NCBI RefSeq assembly: GCF_023517795.1
Contig: NZ_CP082928.1
Span: 3,658,001-3,722,000 of the forward strand
Direction: 5' to 3'
Source of the DNA: Pseudomonas fulva
GTDB lineage: Bacteria; Pseudomonadota; Gammaproteobacteria; Pseudomonadales; Pseudomonadaceae
DNA: 64,000 bases
A model generated the notes under the pieces. It searched no databases, had not been told where the DNA came from, and saw only the letters and a program-made list of their open reading frames with translations. This document shows positions 19,322 to 29,754 of this stretch, one piece after another. The number at the start of each line of letters is the position of its first letter. The first letter of the stretch is position 1. Position numbers and translations under genes: made by a program.

Positions 19322-19873
19322 ATGAAAGCCTGGCGCGCATGGGTGGTGCTGTCGTTTCTGCTGTTGAGTGGCTGCCTGGTGACCTTCAAGGAGCCGATCC
19401 CGGCCAACGAGGCAGCGCCGATTCCGCTGCTCGGCCTGTGGTCACGCGTGGATGAGTGGGGTGAGTTGCGCTACCTGGACATCAGTCGCTCGGGTGCCAA
19501 CCTGTACAAGGCCGACACCTACGTCGACAACCCGGACAACCTGCCCAGCGCGCAGAGCTACAGCTTCACCGTCGCCCACCATGGGCGGCGCTGGTACCTG
19601 TCCGCCGGTGTGCCCAAGCGGTTGGGCGCCAACTTCGCCATCGGCGGCTTCGAACTGACCCAGGCGGGCGAACTGGTGCTCTTCAACCTCGATGTCGAGC
19701 GCATTCGCCAGGCCATCGCCGAGGGCGAGCTGGCGGGTAACGGCGTGGAGATGCCCCAGGGCGAAGGCGTGCTGGTGACCAGTGAATTGGAGGAGGTATT
19801 CGCCTACCTCAACGACCCCGCCAACGCCGACCTGTTCGTCGAAGTGGCGCGCTATCAGCGCAGCGCGCCCTGA
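19322..19873 (+). CDS. small lipoprotein of unknown function
   Basis: 183 residues with a lipoprotein signal: MKAWRAWVVLSFLLLSGC, lipobox LSGC with Cys18. The mature part has LLGLWSRVDEWGELRYLDIS and several beta-strand-like stretches, resembling small lipocalin-like or META-like envelope lipoproteins. No family is recognised with confidence. Two ATGs are adjacent (19319, 19322); the second has the better spacing to AAGGAG. It lies 28 bases upstream of the DUF1704 gene on the same strand, so the two may be co-transcribed. Confidence 0.75.
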   Translation: MKAWRAWVVLSFLLLSGCLVTFKEPIPANEAAPIPLLGLWSRVDEWGELRYLDISRSGANLYKADTYVDNPDNLPSAQSYSFTVAHHGRRWYLSAGVPKRLGANFAIGGFELTQAGELVLFNLDVERIRQAIAEGELAGNGVEMPQGEGVLVTSELEEVFAYLNDPANADLFVEVARYQRSAP

Positions 19874-19901
19874 AATCGTCAGCCACGCAAAGAGGATTGC
19901 C

Positions 19902-21197
19902 ATGAACAGCCACACAGCACTCGACGGCTACCAACTGGTGGTGCGCGCGCTGTCCGACCGTATCGTCGAGGCGCAAACGCCGATCCGCGTGCTCGACGCG
20001 GTGAAATGGGACGACTCCATTCGCCAGGCGTTTCTCAAGCACAAGGGCCGCGAGCTGCCGGCCATCGACCGCAACTATTACGACAGCCGCCCCCTGGCGT
20101 TCGACCCGGCCGCCAAGAAGCTGGAATTCCAGAACATCGAGCGCGACATCACCCGCCAGCTCGGCCAGTTCAACCCGGTGGGGCAGATCATGCGCCGCAT
20201 GTGCCGCGAGTACCGCATGGTGATTCGCATGCTGGAAGCCCGCGGCACCTCGGATTTCGGGCTGATATCCCAGGAGCTGTATGGCGCCGCGTCCGACGCC
20301 TTCCATGCTGGTGACCCGACCCTGGCGGATCTGGGCCTGATGTTTTCCGGCTACCTGAACAACATCGACAGCCGCGGTGACCTCAAGGACGAACCCAAGA
20401 CGCTGAGTGCCAAGGATGCCGTGGCGCTGTTGCAGAGCCGCCTGAACCTGGTGTTCGGCGAGAGCGACAGCACCATCCGCGTGTTCGAATCCGACGGCAT
20501 TCTTGCCGACGCCGCGGCGGGCGCCGATTACATCAAGATCCGCAGCGATGCCATGTTCAACGAGCGTGACGTCAAGGCGCTGGAAGTCCATGAAGGCCTA
20601 GTGCACGTGGCCACCACCCTCAATGGCCAGAACCAGCCGATCTGCACCTTTCTGGCCAAGGGGCCGCCCTCGTCGACGGTGACTCAGGAAGGCCTGGCGA
20701 TTCTCATGGAAGTGATCGCCTTCGCGTCCTACCCCAGCCGCCTGCGCAAGCTGACCAACCGCACCCGCGCCATCCACATGGCCGAGCAGGGCGCCGATTT
20801 CCTGCAGGTCTGCGATTTTTACCGCGAGCAGGGCTTCAGCCTGGAAGACAGCTACAGCAATGCCAGCCGCGCGTTCCGCGGCTCGGCGCCGGACGGCCTG
20901 CCCTTCACCAAGGACCTGTCGTACCTGAAGGGCTTCATCATGATCTACAACTACATCCAGCTCGCCGTGCGCAAGGGCAAGCTCGAACAGATCCCTTTAT
21001 TGTTCTGTGGCAAGACCACGCTCGAGGATATGCGTACCCTACGCCAGCTGGTCGATGAAGGGCTGGTGAGCCCACCCAAGTACCTGCCGCAGCAGTTTCG
21101 CGACCTCAACTCGCTGTCGGCCTGGATGTGTTTCTCCAACTTCCTCAACCACCTGAGCCTGGACCGGATCGAAGCCGACTACGCCAACATCCTTTGA
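19902..21197 (+). CDS. DUF1704 / QEGLA-motif protein, putative MATCAP-like metallopeptidase
   Basis: 431 residues. It matches the family annotated as flavohaemoglobin-expression-modulating QEGLA-motif proteins (DUF1704). An HExxH-type zinc site is visible as H230-E-G-L-V-H234 (EVHEGLVHVATTLNG), and the name-giving QEGLA is at 262-266 with E263 as the likely third ligand. Eukaryotic members (MATCAP) are tubulin carboxypeptidases, so a peptidase role is a reasonable inference; bacterial substrates are unknown. No signal peptide is seen, so it is probably cytosolic. In other bacteria the gene often sits near glutathione-type or N-formylglutamate amidohydrolase genes; here its neighbours are a lipoprotein and a small membrane protein. 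Confidence 0.82.
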   Translation: MNSHTALDGYQLVVRALSDRIVEAQTPIRVLDAVKWDDSIRQAFLKHKGRELPAIDRNYYDSRPLAFDPAAKKLEFQNIERDITRQLGQFNPVGQIMRRMCREYRMVIRMLEARGTSDFGLISQELYGAASDAFHAGDPTLADLGLMFSGYLNNIDSRGDLKDEPKTLSAKDAVALLQSRLNLVFGESDSTIRVFESDGILADAAAGADYIKIRSDAMFNERDVKALEVHEGLVHVATTLNGQNQPICTFLAKGPPSSTVTQEGLAILMEVIAFASYPSRLRKLTNRTRAIHMAEQGADFLQVCDFYREQGFSLEDSYSNASRAFRGSAPDGLPFTKDLSYLKGFIMIYNYIQLAVRKGKLEQIPLLFCGKTTLEDMRTLRQLVDEGLVSPPKYLPQQFRDLNSLSAWMCFSNFLNHLSLDRIEADYANIL

Positions 21198-21283
21198 GCT
21201 GCCGCTCGGGTGGGGCATGGCGCGACCGGTCTCCACTTCCCCTGAGCCGCCTCACACGGGTGGCCTGCACCCGAGATATCGGC

Positions 21284-21583
21284 ATGACAGAGCGTAACCC
21301 CATCCCCCTGATTCTCACTGCCATCGGTAGCGTCGCCGGTACCGTGGCGGTGCTCGGCTATTACGGCTACCTGCACTTCGCGAAGCCCGAGGACGCCTTG
21401 CTGCTGGCCGAGTTCACCATGCTCAAGACCGTTCCTGGCGAGGATTACAAGGTGACCCTCAAGCCTGCCGATCAGGTGGCGCAGTGCATCGACGGCGTGC
21501 TGGTGCTGTTCGATCTTCAGCAGAAGGGGCTTAGCGGCGTTCTGGTTGATGACCGCAAGCGGGCCGTGCGCTGTAACGGATGA
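21284..21583 (+). CDS. small membrane-anchored protein of unknown function
   Basis: 99 residues. One N-terminal membrane segment (LILTAIGSVAGTVAVLGYYG, about 8-28) is followed by a soluble tail of about 70 residues with two cysteines (AQCIDG and RCNG) near its end that could pair in the periplasm. No family is recognised. A hairpin terminator follows at 21597. Confidence 0.6.
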   Translation: MTERNPIPLILTAIGSVAGTVAVLGYYGYLHFAKPEDALLLAEFTMLKTVPGEDYKVTLKPADQVAQCIDGVLVLFDLQQKGLSGVLVDDRKRAVRCNG

Positions 21584-21596
21584 CAGGCCGGAAAAC

Positions 21597-21624
21597 GACA
21601 AGCCCCGCAAAAGCGGGGCTTGTC
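21597..21624. terminator. bidirectional hairpin terminator
   Basis: GACAAGCCCCGC, loop AAAA, GCGGGGCTTGTC: a perfect 12-bp stem between the convergent small membrane protein gene (+) and lptF (-). T-rich flanks are modest, so it can serve both strands. Confidence 0.75.
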
Positions 21625-21679
21625 TGGTTGGGTCGCCGCGCTCAGGGGAGCGCGGCGAGTCCTAGGCAGGCCGGAGCCT

Positions 21680-22468
21680 TCAGTTGGTGCGAACCGAGGA
21701 ACGCGGCGCAACCTGCTTGTCGTCGTTGGAAATGGTCACTTCCACACGACGGTTCATGGCGCGGCCGGCCGAGTCGCTGTTGCTGGCGACCGGGTATTCC
21801 TTGCCATAACCCTGGGCGACGATGCGCTCCGGGCCTACTCCCTGGCTGACCAGGGCAGCACGCACGGAGTTGGCACGGCGCTCGGACAGGCTCTGGTTGT
21901 ACTGAGCCGAACCGGTGCTGTCGGTGTAGCCTTCGACGATCACCTTGCGGTCCGGGTTTTCCTTCAGGAAGTCGGCGAGCTTGGTGATGTTGTGCATGCC
22001 GCCGGGCTTGAGCTCGGAGCGATCGAGATCGAACAGCACGTCACCGAAGGTCACCAGGGTGCCGCGCTCGGTCTGCTTGGCGTTCATGCTGTCCTGCAGC
22101 TGCTTGATCTGTGCATCGCGCGCTTCCAGGCGTGCCTGGGCACGTTGCGCAGCGCTCTGTTGCAGGCTCTGCTCGGTGGTACGCAGGGCGATGGTCTGCT
22201 CGGCCAGCTCAATACGCTTGTTGGCCAGATAAGCCAACTGGTCGACGCGCTTCTCGTCTTCTTTCTCGCGGAAGGCTTTTTCAGCACGCTCCAACGCTTC
22301 GCCGGCGTCCTTGGTTTCCAGGGCGGCCACTTTGACCGACTCCGGGTTGGTCTGCAGGCTGGAGTAGCTGCTGCGCGCCTGTTCCAGGTTGACGTTGGGC
22401 TTGGAGGCACAAGCGGCCAGGCCGACGCTCAGGGCCAGCAGGGCAGGGATCATCACTTGTTTACGCAT
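21680..22468 (-). CDS. lptF: OmpA-family outer-membrane lipoprotein (LptF-like)
   Basis: 262 residues. Lipobox LAAC (Cys20 in VGLAACASKP). It has an N-terminal DUF4398-type helical region with coiled coil to about 135, then a C-terminal OmpA peptidoglycan-binding domain (VTFGDVLFDLDRSELKPGG; VEGYTDSTGSAQYNQSLSER; NRRVEVTI). It anchors the outer membrane to peptidoglycan. Order and neighbours (a DUF4398 lipoprotein upstream, ppc beyond) match P. aeruginosa PA3691-PA3692 (lptF), which is known to be under AlgU control. It is preceded by the DUF4398 gene with a 44-base gap, forming a two-gene operon. Confidence 0.88.
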   Translation of the reverse strand: MRKQVMIPALLALSVGLAACASKPNVNLEQARSSYSSLQTNPESVKVAALETKDAGEALERAEKAFREKEDEKRVDQLAYLANKRIELAEQTIALRTTEQSLQQSAAQRAQARLEARDAQIKQLQDSMNAKQTERGTLVTFGDVLFDLDRSELKPGGMHNITKLADFLKENPDRKVIVEGYTDSTGSAQYNQSLSERRANSVRAALVSQGVGPERIVAQGYGKEYPVASNSDSAGRAMNRRVEVTISNDDKQVAPRSSVRTN

Positions 22469-22512
22469 GGTCGTTCATCCTTCTATGAATTGACGAAAGC
22501 AATGGCGGGGCG

Positions 22513-22938
22513 TTATTGCTGCTGACCCTGTTTACGGATCTGCTGGGCGCCACGCATGCCTTCCTGACGCAGCTCTTCGATGCCCTGCTGAGCATCCTGA
22601 AGCGCCCTGTCAGCCTTGGCTGCCTGGGTCTTGCGGGTCGCTACGCGAGCGTCCCATTCGGCCTGCTCGGCCAGACGCTTGGCTTCTTTGTAGTTCTTTT
22701 CGACCAGCTCCAGTTCGGCCTGCTTGAGTTTGTCCTGAGCGGATTTGGTTTCCACCGCAGCGAACTCCGTGCCACCTGAGCTGACGGCTTCATTGACGGC
22801 GGACTTGGTCACGGCCATCTGTTCACTGGGCGGATTGCCCGCGCAACCAGCCAGCAGCAGGCTGCTGCCGATGGCCAGCGCAGCGACCTTCCAGCTGGCC
22901 AGTTGGGTACGAGCGTTTGGGGCAGTTTTAGCGGTCAT
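22513..22938 (-). CDS. DUF4398 lipoprotein
   Basis: 141 residues. Lipobox LLAGC in SSLLLAGCAGNPP, then a helical DUF4398 domain rich in Ala/Glu/Lys (AQDKLKQAELELVEKNYKEA) and a Gln-rich end. ATG 22938 is chosen over an ATG five codons upstream (22953), because GGAG lies 9 bases before it. First gene of the operon with lptF; homologous pairs occur in other pseudomonads. Probably a periplasmic-face lipoprotein involved in envelope stability, by association only. Confidence 0.85.
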   Translation of the reverse strand: MTAKTAPNARTQLASWKVAALAIGSSLLLAGCAGNPPSEQMAVTKSAVNEAVSSGGTEFAAVETKSAQDKLKQAELELVEKNYKEAKRLAEQAEWDARVATRKTQAAKADRALQDAQQGIEELRQEGMRGAQQIRKQGQQQ

Positions 22939-23009
22939 GGTGTGCAACTCCATTGGTAAATAACTGGCAAAACAGTCGGTTCCACGATGGTTACCTGCCG
23001 TGCGGAGCT

Positions 23010-23037
23010 CAGGAGCGATAGCAGCTGAGTAAGTTTT
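23010..23037 (-). promoter_or_regulatory. candidate AlgU (sigma-22) promoter for the DUF4398-lptF operon
   Basis: On the minus strand AAACTT, 16 bases, TCCTGA, about 70 bases before the DUF4398 start. The AlgU consensus is GAACTT-N16/17-TCtgA, so this is a close but imperfect match. AlgU control of the homologous P. aeruginosa operon is known. The site itself is inference. Confidence 0.4.
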
Positions 23038-23186
23038 TCTCCGGCGACCAATGGTCGCGTCGGCATAATTCTGTGAGTTGGAAGCGGTGCGAAACGTTCA
23101 GCAAAAAACTGCGTATTGCCAGTACGGTGACCTCGGCAACCCGGCGCAGGCCGCGCCATCAGCGGCCTGCACGGCTGACCGATCGA

Positions 23187-23531
23187 TCAGGGCATGGTCG
23201 TCGGCTGTTCGGCATCGAGCTCCTGGCGGTAATGGCGGGCCAGTTCGAGAAAGCGTGGGGTCGGGCCGATGTCCTCGTAGACCGGGTTGCCTTCTTCATC
23301 GGTGGCCACCACTTGGCTGCCCTGTACGTACGGCATGCTGGCCTCCAGGTCTTCCAGGGCGGCCGCCAGCAATTCGGCCAGCAGTTCCTCGGGGCGACGC
23401 TTGGGGTACATATGTCCGAGCGCGGCCAGGCGAGCAGCGGCCTCCACATCCAGGTGCACCTGGTAGGGCGTGCTGGCCAGGCGGCCGGTGGCATTCTGTT
23501 CCCATTGCTGGACGAGCTGGCGGATCTTCAT
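23187..23531 (-). CDS. conserved small protein (sometimes named type 1 pili tip component)
   Basis: 114 residues, MKIRQLVQQWEQNATGRLAS start, acidic and helical, with RLAALGHMYPKRRPEELLAE and SMPYVQGSQVVATDEEGNPV. It resembles a Pseudomonas-specific family often annotated as a pilus component or pilin assembly protein on weak grounds; no signal peptide is present, so that name should be doubted. The N-terminal part resembles a short antitoxin-like or ribbon-helix-helix regulator only in size. It is divergent from ppc (166-base gap). Confidence 0.7.
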   Translation of the reverse strand: MKIRQLVQQWEQNATGRLASTPYQVHLDVEAAARLAALGHMYPKRRPEELLAELLAAALEDLEASMPYVQGSQVVATDEEGNPVYEDIGPTPRFLELARHYRQELDAEQPTTMP

Positions 23532-23696
23532 AGGTACCTCGGGGCAGGGGTGTCTTCTAGAGACCCGGACCGTTCGGCGGCGTTCCGGTGGATGCTCACG
23601 GCGAGGCCTACCTGCGGCTTTGGTCGCAGGGCGGCTTGTCAGGCGCGTCATGGCTGGGCAATCTGAAGGCTCACGCAGAGGCGCAGGGAGACTGGT

Positions 23697-26333
23697 ATGA
23701 CGCAAATCGATGCACGTCTACGCGAGGACGTTCACCAGCTCGGTGAGCTGCTCGGCAGTACCATCCGCGACCAGCACGGCGAGGCCTTTCTCGACAAGAT
23801 CGAGCGCATCCGCAAGGGCGCCAAGGCCGCGCGCCAGGGCTCGGCCGACGGCGCACGGCAGCTCAGCGACACCCTTGACGGGCTCGCCGACGACGAGCTG
23901 CTGCCGGTGGCCCGGGCCTTCAACCAGTTTCTCAACCTGGCCAATATCGCCGAGCAGTACCACCGCGTGCGCCGTCGTGAAGCCGGCGAGGCGCAACCCT
24001 TCGAAAACCGGGTGTTCGACGAGCTCCTGCAGCGCCTGCGCGCCAATGGCCATGATCGCGAGGCCCTGGCCCGCCAGGTCGCGCAGCTGGATATCGAACT
24101 GGTGCTCACCGCGCACCCCACCGAGGTATCACGGCGCACGCTGATCCAGAAGTACGACGCCATTTCCGCCCAACTGGCCGAGCAGGACCACAGTGACCTG
24201 TCGAACGCCGAGCACGATGCCATCGCCAGCCGCCTGCAACGGCTGATCGCCGAGGCCTGGCACACCGAGGAAATCCGCCGGGTGCGACCCACCCCGGTGG
24301 ACGAAGCCAAATGGGGCTTCGCGGTGATCGAGAATTCACTGTGGTACGCGCTGCCCACGGTGATGCGCAAGGCCGACCAGGCGTTGCAGCGCGAAACCGG
24401 GCAGCGCCTGCCCCTGGAGGCCGCGCCGATTCGCTTCGCCTCCTGGATGGGCGGCGATCGCGACGGCAACCCCAACGTGACCGCCAAGGTGACCCGCGAG
24501 GTGTTGCTGCTGGCCCGCTGGATGGCCGCCGACCTGTACCTGCGCGACATCGACAGCCTGGCCGCCGAACTGTCCATGCAGCGCGCCAACGACGAGCTGC
24601 GCGCCCGCGCCGGCGACAGCGCCGAGCCGTATCGGGCGGTGCTCAAGCAACTGCGCGAGCGGCTGCGTGCCACCCGTACCTGGGCCCACGAATCCCTGGC
24701 CGGGCCGGTCAATCCACCGGCGCAGGTGCTGCACGACAACGCCGACCTGCGCGAGCCGCTGCTGCTCTGCGACCGCTCCCTGCATGACTGCGGCATGGGC
24801 GTGATCGCCGATGGCCCGCTGCTGGATTTCCTGCGCCGCGTCAGCACTTTCGGTCTGTTCCTGGTGCGCCTCGACGTGCGCCAGGACGCCACCCGCCATG
24901 CCTCGGCCATGGCCGAGATCACCGAGTACCTGGGCCTGGGTCGCTATGACAGCTGGGACGAAGAACAGCGGCTGGCGTTCCTGCAGGATGAACTGCGCGG
25001 TCGCCGGCCCTTGCTGCCGGCCGATTTCAAGCCCAGCGACGACACGGCCGAAGTGCTCGCCACCTGCCGCGAAGTGGCAGCTGCGCCGGCAGCCTCGCTG
25101 GGTTCCTACGTGATTTCCATGGCCGGCGCCGCCTCGGACGTGCTCGCCGTGCAGCTCTTGCTCAAGGAAGCCGGCCTGCGCCGCCCCATGCGCGTGGTGC
25201 CGCTGTTCGAGACCCTGGCGGACCTGGACAACGCCGCCATCGCCATCGAGCGACTGCTCGGTCTGCCGGACTATCGAGCCGGTCTGCAGGGCCCGCAGGA
25301 AGTGATGATCGGCTATTCGGATTCCGCCAAGGACGCCGGCACCACGGCGGCCGCCTGGGCGCAGTATCGCGCCCAGGAAAGCCTGGTGAGGATCTGCCGT
25401 GAACATGCTGTCGAGCTGTTGCTGTTCCATGGCCGCGGCGGCACCGTGGGGCGCGGCGGCGGCCCGGCCCACGAGGCGATCCTGTCGCAGCCGCCCGGTT
25501 CGGTGAACGGGCGCTTTCGCACCACCGAGCAGGGCGAGATGATCCGCTTCAAATTCGGCATGCCGGATATCGCCGAGCAGAACCTCAATCTCTACCTGGC
25601 CGCGGTGCTGGAGGCCACCTTGTTGCCGCCGCCGGCGCCGCGACAGGCTTGGCGCGAGCAGATGGACAAGCTGGCCGCCGACGGCGTGGCCACCTACCGC
25701 GGCGTGGTGCGCGAGCATCCGCAGTTCGTCGAGTACTTCCGCCAGGCCACCCCCGAGCAGGAACTCGGACGCCTGCCCCTGGGCAGCCGGCCCGCCAAGC
25801 GCCGCGAGGGCGGGGTGGAAAGCCTGCGGGCGATCCCGTGGATCTTCGCCTGGACCCAGACGCGTCTGATGCTGCCCGCCTGGCTGGGCTGGGAGGCCGC
25901 CCTGCGCAATGCGCTGCAGCGCGGCGAAGGTCAGCTGCTGCGCGAAATGCGCGAGCAGTGGCCGTTCTTCCGCACCCGGATCGACATGCTGGAAATGGTG
26001 TTGGCCAAGGCCGACGAGTCGATCGCCAGGCTGTACGACGAGCGCCTTGTGAGCAGCGAACTGCATCCCCTGGGCGCCCATTTACGCGACCTATTGTCGC
26101 AGGCGAGCGAGGTGGTGCTGGGCCTGACCGGCCAATCGCAGCTGTTGACCCATAGTCCCGAGACCCTGGAATTCATCACCGTGCGCAACACCTACCTGGA
26201 TCCGCTGCACCTGTTGCAGGCCGAATTGCTGGCCCGTTCCCGGCAGCGCGAACAGGAGGCAGGCAGCGCGCTGGAGCAGGCGCTGCTGGTCAGTGTCGCG
26301 GGAATCGCCGCCGGGCTGCGCAATACCGGTTGA
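23697..26333 (+). CDS. ppc: phosphoenolpyruvate carboxylase
   Basis: 878 residues, usual length for bacterial PEPC. It carboxylates PEP to oxaloacetate to refill the TCA cycle. Catalytic motifs are present: [13 protein letters not shown] (active-site His), [12 protein letters not shown], the [19 protein letters not shown] loop and the C-terminal end [10 protein letters not shown], which forms the catalytic and inhibitor-binding carboxyl end. It starts at ATG 23697 with GGGAG 6 bases upstream. Monocistronic. It is followed by a 333-base non-coding stretch before adk. Confidence 0.97.
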   Translation: MTQIDARLREDVHQLGELLGSTIRDQHGEAFLDKIERIRKGAKAARQGSADGARQLSDTLDGLADDELLPVARAFNQFLNLANIAEQYHRVRRREAGEAQPFENRVFDELLQRLRANGHDREALARQVAQLDIELVLTAHPTEVSRRTLIQKYDAISAQLAEQDHSDLSNAEHDAIASRLQRLIAEAWHTEEIRRVRPTPVDEAKWGFAVIENSLWYALPTVMRKADQALQRETGQRLPLEAAPIRFASWMGGDRDGNPNVTAKVTREVLLLARWMAADLYLRDIDSLAAELSMQRANDELRARAGDSAEPYRAVLKQLRERLRATRTWAHESLAGPVNPPAQVLHDNADLREPLLLCDRSLHDCGMGVIADGPLLDFLRRVSTFGLFLVRLDVRQDATRHASAMAEITEYLGLGRYDSWDEEQRLAFLQDELRGRRPLLPADFKPSDDTAEVLATCREVAAAPAASLGSYVISMAGAASDVLAVQLLLKEAGLRRPMRVVPLFETLADLDNAAIAIERLLGLPDYRAGLQGPQEVMIGYSDSAKDAGTTAAAWAQYRAQESLVRICREHAVELLLFHGRGGTVGRGGGPAHEAILSQPPGSVNGRFRTTEQGEMIRFKFGMPDIAEQNLNLYLAAVLEATLLPPPAPRQAWREQMDKLAADGVATYRGVVREHPQFVEYFRQATPEQELGRLPLGSRPAKRREGGVESLRAIPWIFAWTQTRLMLPAWLGWEAALRNALQRGEGQLLREMREQWPFFRTRIDMLEMVLAKADESIARLYDERLVSSELHPLGAHLRDLLSQASEVVLGLTGQSQLLTHSPETLEFITVRNTYLDPLHLLQAELLARSRQREQEAGSALEQALLVSVAGIAAGLRNTG

Positions 26334-26483
26334 GGGCTGCCGCCGACTGGCTAGTTTCAGGGATCAGGGGGCAAAAAGCCGGGAATTTCCGGCTATGTGC
26401 AGACATTGGTCGCTGGAGGCGCGCTTGCGACTTTGGTTGCATGGCGCCCGCTGCTCGGCTGCGTTCAAGCTGTACAGGCGTAA

Positions 26484-27314
<831 letters not shown>

Positions 27315-27329
27315 CCTGACCCACTTCTA

Positions 27330-27360
27330 CAACGGCCCGCTTGCGGGCCGTTGTCGTTTC
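27330..27360 (+). terminator. Rho-independent terminator (adk)
   Basis: CAACGGCCCGC (27330-27340) and GCGGGCCGTTG (27343-27353) form a perfect stem with a tiny loop, followed by a T-rich TCGTTT run, 16 bases after the adk stop. Confidence 0.85.
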
Positions 27361-27568
27361 TGGGCATGCCAGGGCGGTCGCGACTCAGGCGCAGGTCGCA
27401 TGCGAGCAGTCACGGCAGCTGCCGTTTCGCTACTATCCAGCATCTTCGTTGCCAGCTGGCATGTCCGCAATTCCAGTCGGCGCCCGTCTGCGTCTGCTGG
27501 TTTGCTCGACCGTCACGAAGAACTTCGAGAAAGGCGGTCATAACCACCACCCCATCAGAGTGCATTCC

Positions 27569-28354
27569 ATGACCCAGAACAGAAGATTCGCCTGCTTGCC
27601 CATCGCCCTCGCGTTATCGGTACTGAGTGCATCCGTCGCCCTGGCCGACGGCGCCCCCGACAAGAAGGGCGAGTGCTCGGTTGACCAGTTCACCATGGCG
27701 CTGCGTTACCAGCAGCAATCGGCGGAAGTTCGCGCCTTGCAGATGCAGGCTTACAACATTGCCACCGAGAAACTCGACGCCGCCGTGGCGGCGGCCGATG
27801 ATCCTTCCAAGCTGGCCATCGTCACCGACGTGGATGAAACGGTGATCGACAACTCCGCGCTGCTGGCACGCGATCTCGCCAACTGCCACACCTACGACGG
27901 CTGGGACACCTGGTTGCCCTGGGAGCGTGACGGCGATCCGGTGCTGATCCCCGGTGCCAGGAAATTCCTCGAGCATGCCGACAAGCTGGGTGTGGCCATC
28001 CGCTACGTGTCCGACCGCTCCGAGGAGCAGAAGGACTACACCCTCAAGGCCCTGAAGAAGCTCGACCTGCCCCAGGTCAGCGCCGACAGCGTGCTGCTGC
28101 TCGGGCCGCCCAAGGTGGAGCGTCGTGCGCTGGTCGCCAAGGACCATCGCATCGTGATGCTGCTCGGCGATACCCTGCATGATTTCGACGCACGGTTCCG
28201 CAAGACACCGGTGGCCGAACAACGCGCCACCGCCGAAGCCGAGTCGGCGAAGTGGGGCACCGAGTGGATCGTGTTCCCGAATGCCGGTTACGGCACCTGG
28301 TCCAAGGAGCCGCTCAAGGCCTGGGCCGCCAAGCCCGTTATCGAGAAGTGGTAG
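27569..28354 (+). CDS. secreted HAD acid phosphatase (class B / e(P4)-like)
   Basis: 261 residues with a Sec signal peptide (CLPIALALSVLSASVALA, cleavage near ADGAP, about residue 27). HAD motif I is DVDETVIDN (DxDxT/V). Motif II is the RYVSDRSEEQ segment, and the last acidic motif is LLGDTLHDFD. This set is typical of the 5'-nucleotidase/acid phosphatase e(P4) (HAD IIIB) family, which dephosphorylates nucleotides in the periplasm. There is no lipobox, so it is soluble and periplasmic rather than a lipoprotein. An in-frame extension upstream lacks family similarity. Confidence 0.88.
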   Translation: MTQNRRFACLPIALALSVLSASVALADGAPDKKGECSVDQFTMALRYQQQSAEVRALQMQAYNIATEKLDAAVAAADDPSKLAIVTDVDETVIDNSALLARDLANCHTYDGWDTWLPWERDGDPVLIPGARKFLEHADKLGVAIRYVSDRSEEQKDYTLKALKKLDLPQVSADSVLLLGPPKVERRALVAKDHRIVMLLGDTLHDFDARFRKTPVAEQRATAEAESAKWGTEWIVFPNAGYGTWSKEPLKAWAAKPVIEKW

Positions 28355-28531
28355 GCCCCCTGGCCGATCGCTGATCGGTTGTTCGGCGCCCGCCTGGGCG
28401 CCGGTGCTGGGCTCGGGCGGTCGCCTGGCCGCCAGGCGTGCTTTCGGCGGCACCGGTTGGCTCGCTGCGCTGGAAAAAACCGGCCCAAACCGTTTTAATG
28501 CCCGCCCGCTCAGCCACCTGTACACAATGCC

Positions 28532-29224
28532 ATGACCACTCTGCTGGCCCTCGACACCGCCACCGAAGCCTGCTCCGTCGCCCTGCTGCATGACGGCCGG
28601 GTGACGAGCCACTACGAGGTGATTCCGCGCCTGCATGCCCAGAAGCTGCTGCCGATGATCAAGGCGCTGCTGGCCGAGCAGGGCGTCGCGCTGGCGGCGC
28701 TGGATGCCATCGCATTCGGGCGCGGCCCAGGGGCCTTCACCGGTGTGCGCATTGCCATCGGCGTGGTGCAGGGGCTGGCCTTCGCCCTGGACCGTCCGGT
28801 GCTGCCGGTTTCCAACCTGGCGGTGCTGGCACAGCGCGCGCAGCGCGAGCAGGGTGCCAGCCAGGTGGCCGCCGCCATCGATGCGCGCATGGACGAGGTG
28901 TACTGGGGCTGCTACCGCGCCGAGGCGGGTGAGATGCGCCTGGTCGGGCGCGAAGCGGTGCTGGCGCCGGAGCGGGCGCAACTGCCGGACGGTGCCCAGG
29001 GCCAGTGGTTCGGTGCCGGCACCGGCTGGGGCACTTTCGCCGAGCGTATCGGTGGCCAGGTCGTGGCCTGCGATGGCGCGATGCTGCCCCATGCCGAAGA
29101 CCTGCTGAGCCTGGCCCGTTTTGCCTGGGACCGGGGCGAGGCCGTGGTGGCCGACCAGGCCCAGCCGATCTATCTGCGCGATCAGGTCGCTACGCCGAAG
29201 ATGCCGCCGCCGGCGGGCTTTTGA
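28532..29224 (+). CDS. tsaB: tRNA threonylcarbamoyladenosine biosynthesis protein TsaB
   Basis: 230 residues. TsaB is an inactive ASKHA paralogue of TsaD and its dimer partner in making t6A37 on ANN-decoding tRNAs. The start MTTLLALDTATEACSVALL, the segment HAQKLLPMIKALL and GRGPGAFTGVRIAIGVVQGL are diagnostic. No close partners are visible; the next gene (29344) is 119 bases away. Confidence 0.95.
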   Translation: MTTLLALDTATEACSVALLHDGRVTSHYEVIPRLHAQKLLPMIKALLAEQGVALAALDAIAFGRGPGAFTGVRIAIGVVQGLAFALDRPVLPVSNLAVLAQRAQREQGASQVAAAIDARMDEVYWGCYRAEAGEMRLVGREAVLAPERAQLPDGAQGQWFGAGTGWGTFAERIGGQVVACDGAMLPHAEDLLSLARFAWDRGEAVVADQAQPIYLRDQVATPKMPPPAGF

Positions 29225-29343
29225 ACCATGGCCGACGAGAGGGTCGTCCTTTTGTCGTCAACTTCTCGGCATCCATTGCCAAGGGGGGGCGGCGCAGCTA
29301 GATTGCCAGTACTTCCGCACGCCTTCCTGCCGAGCCTTCATTG

Positions 29344-29685
29344 ATGCGTATCGACGGTAACATCGCGCCCTACTCACCGGATCGTGGTCCCCGCTCGGGA
29401 ACCGCGGTCACGCCTTATCGCGAGGCGAACCGGGAAGTAGAGGTCAAGCGCGAGCAACCGTCGTCGACCGCCGGCACCCAGGGCTTCGAGCAGACCCCGC
29501 AGATCCGTCGCGTGCAACAGAGCAATGCGAGCACCGACAACTTCCCGGTGCGCTCGCTGGACGTCACCTACCAGCCCGCCATGAGCAATCGCGCCGCCCA
29601 GGCCATCGCCAGCTACAGCAGCACCGCAGCCTTCGCCCGCGAGGTGGATGCGCAGCAGGTATTGGGCCTGGATCTCTACGCCTGA
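29344..29685 (+). CDS. conserved hypothetical protein
   Basis: 113 residues starting MRIDGNIAPYSPDRG, low in hydrophobic residues and rich in Gln, Arg, Ser and Pro in its first 60 residues, so probably disordered. The C-terminal third (NRAAQAIASYSSTAAFAREV, ending LGLDLYA) looks helical and conserved-like. There is no signal peptide or membrane segment. No family is recognised. I recall similar short proteins next to tsaB in other pseudomonads, which suggests a real gene. Confidence 0.65.
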   Translation: MRIDGNIAPYSPDRGPRSGTAVTPYREANREVEVKREQPSSTAGTQGFEQTPQIRRVQQSNASTDNFPVRSLDVTYQPAMSNRAAQAIASYSSTAAFAREVDAQQVLGLDLYA

Positions 29686-29754
29686 TCGACTTGGGGTCGG
29701 CCTGCCTCGCCTTGTCAGGCACAATAGGCGTTTTCCGCCGATCAGCGATTCTCG

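Noticed and set aside
23187-23531. Product named type 1 pilus tip component
   Set aside because: There is no signal peptide, no pilin fold features and no chaperone-usher genes nearby. The protein is better left as unknown.
24336-26081. 581-codon minus-strand frame opposite ppc
   Set aside because: Antisense shadow of ppc, with no family features.
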